Both the position numbers and the translations under genes were made by a program. This document shows, piece after piece, positions 56,978 to 64,000 of a stretch of DNA of 64,000 bases (position 1 is the first letter of the stretch; each line of letters opens with the position of its first letter). The DNA comes from Pseudideonella sakaiensis (lineage in GTDB: Bacteria; Pseudomonadota; Gammaproteobacteria; Burkholderiales; Burkholderiaceae_C), in assembly GCF_001293525.1 (NCBI RefSeq), contig NZ_BBYR01000008.1, positions 48,739-112,738 of the forward strand, in the 5' to 3' direction. Under the pieces are notes generated by a model. That model was given only the letters and a program-made list of their open reading frames with translations. It had not been told where the DNA came from and did no database searches.

Positions 56978-57451
56978 ATGCCCGCACTGCACCTCACCCC
57001 CGCCCAGCGCAAGGACCAGCGCGCCGCCGCGCACCACCTGGACCCGGTGGTGCACGTCGGCGCCGACGGCCTGACACCCGCCGTCGTGCGCGAAGTCGAC
57101 GCCGCGCTGACGGCCCACGGCCTGATCAAGGTGCGCGTGTTCAGTGACGAGCGGCCGGCGCGCGAGGCCATGCTGGCCGAACTGGCCGAGGCGCTCGGCG
57201 CCGCGCCGGTGCAGCACATCGGCAAGCTGCTGGTGCTCTGGCGCCCGGTGCCGCCGAAGGAAAAGGCGCAGACGGAAGGCCGCGGCGCCGCGCCGCGGCA
57301 GGTGAAGGTGGTCAAGTTCTCGAAGACCGGCAACCACCGGCCGCAGATCAAGCGGATCACGCTGCTCGGCAACGAGCGACTGGCCGCCGGCGGCGAGGTC
57401 AAGCGCGCGCGCAAGCGGGCCGGCAGCGTGAAGAAGAAGGCCGCGCCCTGA
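56978..57451 (+). CDS. yhbY: RNA-binding protein YhbY (CRM domain)
   Basis: 157 aa. Residues 1-95 are a CRM domain: [23 protein letters not shown], then G-L-I-K-V-R-V-F and [10 protein letters not shown]. Associates with pre-50S particles in E. coli. About 60 extra C-terminal residues are Lys/Arg-rich (ending [13 protein letters not shown]), longer than the 97-aa E. coli protein. Divergent from rlmE, also a ribosome maturation gene. Confidence 0.93.
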   Translation: MPALHLTPAQRKDQRAAAHHLDPVVHVGADGLTPAVVREVDAALTAHGLIKVRVFSDERPAREAMLAELAEALGAAPVQHIGKLLVLWRPVPPKEKAQTEGRGAAPRQVKVVKFSKTGNHRPQIKRITLLGNERLAAGGEVKRARKRAGSVKKKAAP

Positions 57452-57562
57452 GCGGGCGCCGGCCGGACCCGGCGGGCTTGAACCACGTGCCGCCTCCGGC
57501 GGTCCTGGCACCGGCGGCGTCCGGCGGACTGGGGCGCCTCCGCTCTCCCCGGGAGCCCGGCT

Positions 57563-58051
57563 TCAGCGCCGCGTCAGCCGCCAGGCCAGCGCCGCCACCA
57601 GCAGCGCCTTGAGACCGAACGCGGCGGCCGAGGCGCCGTGCAGCACCGCGAAGGACGGGCCGGGCTGCCCGGCACGCGCCGCGGCCATCATCGGCTGCAG
57701 CGCGTAGTAGCCGGCCACGGTGCAGAACACCGCGGCCAGCAGCAGCACCAGGTCGGTTCCGAACAGCGAGCCCGGGGCGCCGGCTGCCTGGCGGGCGCGG
57801 CCGTGCGCGCGCAACAGCAGCAGCAGCGCAACGGCGATGCCCAGGCCGAGGCCGGCCTCGGCCGCGAACATCCGGCCGGCGATGCGGCCGGCGATCTCGG
57901 CCGGCGCCACCGCGAAACCGGCTGGCGCCGCGAGGCCGCCGATCGCGAGCAGCGCGCCGGCCCAGAGGCCGGCCAGCAGCGCGGCCAGCCGCGGCGGCGA
58001 CGGCCCGGCCGGCGGCAGGCTCGCGGCCGCGGCCGCCACCTCGCTCACCAT
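57563..58051 (-). CDS. DUF4149 membrane protein
   Basis: 162 aa with four hydrophobic segments (about 20-40, 60-80, 98-118, 138-158). F-A-V-A-P and G-R-M-F-A-A-E-A motifs and position beside greA match DUF4149 proteins of beta-proteobacteria. Function unknown. 37 nt after greA on the same strand, so possibly co-transcribed. Confidence 0.82.
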   Translation of the reverse strand: MVSEVAAAAASLPPAGPSPPRLAALLAGLWAGALLAIGGLAAPAGFAVAPAEIAGRIAGRMFAAEAGLGLGIAVALLLLLRAHGRARQAAGAPGSLFGTDLVLLLAAVFCTVAGYYALQPMMAAARAGQPGPSFAVLHGASAAAFGLKALLVAALAWRLTRR

Positions 58052-58088
58052 CGCGGACCCGTCGCGGGGATGCGGCGCATCGCCGGGC

Positions 58089-58565
58089 TCAGACGTAGCG
58101 GACGTCGACGATCTCGTAGCTGCGGGTGCCGCCCGGTGCCCGCACCTCGGCCACGTCGCCGACTTCCTTGCCGATCAGTGCCCGCGCGATCGGCGAGCTG
58201 ATCGAGACCAGCCCGAGCTTCAGGTCCGCCTCGTCGTCCCCGACGATCTGGTAGGTCACGCGCGAGCCGGCCTCCTCGTCCTCGAGCTCGACGGTGGAGC
58301 CGAAGACCACGCGCCCGCCGGCATCGAGCTGGCTCGGGTCGATCACCTGGGCGGCGGCGAGCTTGCCCTCGATCTCGAGGATGCGGCCCTCGATGAAGCC
58401 CTGCTTGTCCTTCGCCGCGTCGTACTCGGCGTTCTCGGACAGGTCGCCCTGGGCCCGCGCCTCGGCGATGGCCTGGATGACGGCATGGCGTTCCACCGTC
58501 TTCAGGCGGTGCAGCTCTTCCTTCAGCTTCTCGGCGCCGCGGGTGGTGAGGGGAATGGTGGCCAT
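58089..58565 (-). CDS. greA: Transcription elongation factor GreA
   Basis: 158 aa; rescues backtracked RNA polymerase. N-terminal coiled coil ([14 protein letters not shown], then [11 protein letters not shown] with the acidic tip E-N-A-E-Y-D) and C-terminal FKBP-like domain ([10 protein letters not shown]). An AGGATTG site precedes the ATG. The carB terminator lies just before it, so its promoter may sit in the short gap or expression may depend on read-through. Confidence 0.97.
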   Translation of the reverse strand: MATIPLTTRGAEKLKEELHRLKTVERHAVIQAIAEARAQGDLSENAEYDAAKDKQGFIEGRILEIEGKLAAAQVIDPSQLDAGGRVVFGSTVELEDEEAGSRVTYQIVGDDEADLKLGLVSISSPIARALIGKEVGDVAEVRAPGGTRSYEIVDVRYV

Positions 58566-58583
58566 CGTCGCAATCCTGGGGAC

Positions 58584-58622
58584 AAAAAACGAAGCCGCCG
58601 GCAGAACGAGCTGGCCGGCGGC
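58584..58622 (-). terminator. Rho-independent terminator after carB
   Basis: Minus strand GCCGCCGGC, 11-nt loop, GCCGGCGGC, then TTCGTTTTTTG. Good stem and T-run. It lies in the 69-bp gap before greA. Confidence 0.88.
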
Positions 58623-58634
58623 GCGGCGCGGAGT

Positions 58635-61920
<3,286 letters not shown>

Positions 61921-61928
<8 letters not shown>

Positions 61929-63102
61929 GGGCGGTCTCGTTCGCGTGTCCGGCGCGCTCGGCCATCAGGGCGGTGAAGCGGTCGAACAGGTAGCCGATGT
62001 CGTGCGGGCCGGGCGAGGCCTCGGGATGGCCCTGGAAACAGAAGGCCGGCCGGTCGGTGCGGGCCAGGCCCTGCAGCGTCCCGTCGAACAGGCTGACGTG
62101 GGTGGCGCGCAGGTTCGCCGGCAGCGACTTCTCGTCCACCGCGAAGCCGTGGTTCTGGCTGGTGATGCTGACGCGACCGTCGTCCAGGTCCTTCACCGGG
62201 TGGTTGGCGCCGTGGTGGCCGAACTTCATCTTGAAGGTGCGGGCGCCCGAGGCGAGCGCCATGATCTGGTGGCCCAGGCAGATGCCGAAGGTCGGCAGGC
62301 CGGACTCGATCAGCGTGCGCGTGGCCTCGATCGCGTAGTCGCAGGGCTCCGGGTCACCGGGGCCGTTGCTGAGGAAGACGCCGTCGGGCCGCAGCGCCTG
62401 CACCTCGGCAGCAGGCGTCTGCGCCGGCACCACGGTCAGCCGGCAGCCGCGCGAGGCGAGCATGCGCAGGATGTTGCGCTTCACGCCGAAGTCGTAGGCC
62501 ACCACGTGGAAGCGGGTGTCGCCCTGCAGCGGGTAGCCCTCGCCGAGGCGCCACTCCGTGTCGGTCCAGCCATAGGGCTGGGCGGCGCTGACCACGCGGG
62601 CCAGGTCCTGGCCGGCCATCGACGGCGCGGCCTGCGCGAGCGCGATCGCCTGGGCGCGGTGTTCCGGGCCGACCACGGTGCCGGCGGGCAGCGACAGGAT
62701 GCAGCCGTTCTGCGCCCCGGTGGTACGCAGGCGGCGCGTCAGCTGGCGGGTGTCGACCCCCCAGATCGCGACGGTGTTCTCGCGCGCGAGGTACTCGGCC
62801 AGCGTCGCACGCTGGCGGAAGCTCGACGCGAGGATCGGCAGGTCCTTGATGATCAGGCCGGCCGCATGGACCTTCGATGCCTCGGCATCCTCGTCGTTGA
62901 CGCCGGTGTTGCCGATGTGCGGATACGTCAGCGTGACGATCTGCCGGCAGTAGCTCGGGTCGGTGAGGATCTCCTGGTAGCCGGTCAGCGCGGTGTTGAA
63001 CACCACCTCGCCGACGGTCTGGCCCGGAGCGCCGAAGGAATGGCCCTGCAGGACCGTGCCGTCTGCGAGGGCGAGCAGAGCGGGGGGCAGAACGGGCAGC
63101 AC
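61921..63102 (-). CDS. carA: Carbamoyl-phosphate synthase small subunit
   Basis: 393 aa glutamine amidotransferase feeding ammonia to CarB. N-terminal [17 protein letters not shown] and class I GATase with nucleophile Cys in F-G-I-C-L-G-H-Q and His/Glu in [11 protein letters not shown] start with GGAGAG 7 nt upstream. A TATACT promoter lies about 130 bp upstream. Confidence 0.97.
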
Positions 63103-63229
63103 GGGGAACTCTCCGTAGGTGCATGCCCAGCTCGGCCAGGGTGCGCACGCGCGGGTGCGGCACCTCGGGTTCCGGTGGAAGAAACGGCGCGTGTTTCGGC
63201 TGGGCAGCTGATTGCGGGTAAACCCGTCG

Positions 63230-63235
63230 AGTATA
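63230..63235 (-). promoter_or_regulatory. -10 element of carAB
   Basis: TATACT on the minus strand in GGCTATACTCGAC. Best-placed -35 is TGGAAT at 63258-63253 (17-bp spacing, poor match). The start of transcription would fall in the palindrome CGGGTTTACCCG (63226-63215). The leader is about 120 nt. Confidence 0.55.
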
Positions 63236-63285
63236 GCCGAGCCACCTGCCCCATTCCAGTGCGCGGGCGCCGCCGCGCCCGGCGA

Positions 63286-63693
63286 TCAGGCGCCCAGCGC
63301 GGCGATGCCCGCCTTCGCGATCTGCGCGTCCTCGGTCGACTTGACGCCGCTGACGCCGACCGCGCCGACGCAGTGGCCCTCGACCAGGATCGGTACGCCG
63401 CCCTCGAGCAGGCCCTCCAGGCCCGGGGCGCTGAGGAAGGACACCCGGCCCTGGTTGATCATCTCCTCGTACAGCCGGCTCTCGCGCCGGCCGACCGCCG
63501 CGGTGCGCGCCTTGGCCGGCGCGATCTGGGCCGAGATCGGCGCCGCACCGTCCAGGCGCTGCTGCCACAGCAGGTGGCCACCGTCGTCGACGATCGCGAA
63601 CGACACGGCCCAGCCGTGCGCCAGGGCCTCGGCCTCGCAGGCGGCGGCGATGCGCTTCAGGTCGTCGAGGGTCAGGAAGGGCTTGGTGTTCAT
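63286..63693 (-). CDS. GlcG/HbpS family protein
   Basis: 135 aa, cytoplasmic (no signal peptide). L-T-L-D-D-L-K-R-I-A-A-A-C-E-A-E-A, F-A-I-V-D-D-G-G-H-L-L and G-G-V-P-I-L-V-E-G-H-C-V-G-A-V-G-V-S-G are the family pattern. Relatives bind heme (HbpS) or are encoded with glycolate genes (GlcG); neither role can be assigned here. A TACAGT at 63768-63763 on the minus strand could be its -10. Confidence 0.87.
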   Translation of the reverse strand: MNTKPFLTLDDLKRIAAACEAEALAHGWAVSFAIVDDGGHLLWQQRLDGAAPISAQIAPAKARTAAVGRRESRLYEEMINQGRVSFLSAPGLEGLLEGGVPILVEGHCVGAVGVSGVKSTEDAQIAKAGIAALGA

Positions 63694-63808
63694 GGGTCGG
63701 ATGGCGGGGTCGCCGTGGAGCGCGATCGCACGCGGCCGGGACCGCGCGACGGGGGAAGCCCGAACTGTAGCCGCCCGGCCGCGGGCCGGCGGGCCGACCC
63801 CCGGGAAC

Positions 63809-63814
63809 TAGAAT
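63809..63814 (+). promoter_or_regulatory. -10-like element before the Bax inhibitor-1 family gene
   Basis: TAGAAT in AACTAGAATGCCC, 88 bp before the start. No clear -35. It faces away from the GlcG-like gene promoter. Confidence 0.45.
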
Positions 63815-63902
63815 GCCCGCGACCGCGTCCAAGCGCGGTGCCGTGCTCCCGTCCCGTCGACGGGGCCGGAAATTCCTTCAACGACGCGACACGGAGAACC
63901 CC

Positions 63903-64000
63903 ATGAACCAAAGTCTGCAATCCGCCTACGGCGGCTACGCCGGCGGCCTGGCGTCCGCCGAGCAACGCAACCGCGTCCTGCGCAACACCTACTGGCTGCT
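63903..64000 (+). CDS. Bax inhibitor-1/YccA family membrane protein, N-terminal fragment
   Basis: Only the first 32 codons are inside the window. The segment A-S-A-E-Q-R-N-R-V-L-R-N-T-Y-W-L-L is the cytoplasmic N-terminus of Burkholderiales YccA-like proteins, just before the first membrane helix. GGAGAACCCC gives a good ribosome site for the ATG at 63903. The family has seven membrane segments and interacts with FtsH in E. coli (YccA); ftsH is also in this window. Confidence 0.8.
   Translation, partial: MNQSLQSAYGGYAGGLASAEQRNRVLRNTYWL

Noticed and set aside
52973..57451. Open plus-strand frame of about 1490 codons across glmM, folP and ftsH
   Set aside because: It is antisense to three well-recognised genes, rich in H, R, D, L and V as expected for GC-biased complement, and only its last 157 codons (yhbY) are a gene.

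Overview
The window is core chromosome of a very GC-rich Betaproteobacterium of the order Burkholderiales, probably from the Rubrivivax/Leptothrix/Sphaerotilus side. This placement rests on gene order and family types, not on a database search. The evidence is: Bug-family TctC with TctAB and TctDE; a short Burkholderiales-type H-NS; rpsF-priB-rpsR-rplI-dnaB; ftsH-folP-glmM beside rlmE/yhbY/DUF4149/greA/carBA; and a seven-gene pst-pho operon. I see no insertion sequence, prophage, CRISPR array, tRNA, rRNA or defence island. Nearly all DNA is coding, and the very long antisense open frames are GC artefacts.

Layout. 1-8.4 kb: end of argA, yggX, an iron-binding ABC protein behind a Fur-like palindrome, hns, dnaG, rpoD and a cyclase-FHA fusion. 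8.5-10.4 kb: HAD phosphatase and divergent hemH. 10.4-15.7 kb: tctCBA divergent from its two-component system tctDE. 15.7-20.2 kb: heat-shock block hsp15, grpE (sigma32-type promoter), dnaK, dnaJ. 20.3-23.2 kb: a response regulator with TPR-like repeats, and a LexA-box radical SAM gene. 23.3-26.5 kb: rpsF-priB-rpsR-rplI-dnaB on the minus strand. 26.6-30.7 kb: sodium:solute symporter, a secreted DUF4148-like protein, rnhA. 30.8-34.1 kb: methyltransferase divergent from gloB-mltD. 34.2-37.2 kb: dnaX, ybaB, recR. 37.3-38.6 kb: a PurM-like protein and the 4.5S SRP RNA. 38.6-44.7 kb: pseudokinase-HDOD protein, trxA, rho, rpmE (type B), a GT-C membrane glycosyltransferase. 44.7-51.6 kb: pstS-pstC-pstA-pstB-phoU-phoB-phoR behind a Pho box. 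51.8-64 kb: ftsH-folP-glmM, rlmE and divergent yhbY, a DUF4149 protein, carA-carB-greA, a GlcG/HbpS-like protein and the start of a Bax inhibitor-1 family gene.

How the genes work together. The window groups replication and repair (dnaG, dnaB, dnaX, priB, recR, rnhA, ybaB), transcription (rpoD, rho, greA, hns), proteostasis (grpE-dnaK-dnaJ, hsp15, ftsH, trxA), ribosome and RNA functions (rpsF, rpsR, rplI, rpmE, rlmE, yhbY, ffs) and phosphate homeostasis.

No wholly new system is visible. The most interesting signals are regulatory: a LexA box on the start codon of a SplB-like radical SAM gene; at least six genes with a -10-like hexamer exactly 6 nt upstream of the start codon and no Shine-Dalgarno, suggesting leaderless mRNAs (including dnaG and dnaX); a PurM paralogue that lacks key PurM motifs; and a degenerate kinase fused to HDOD.
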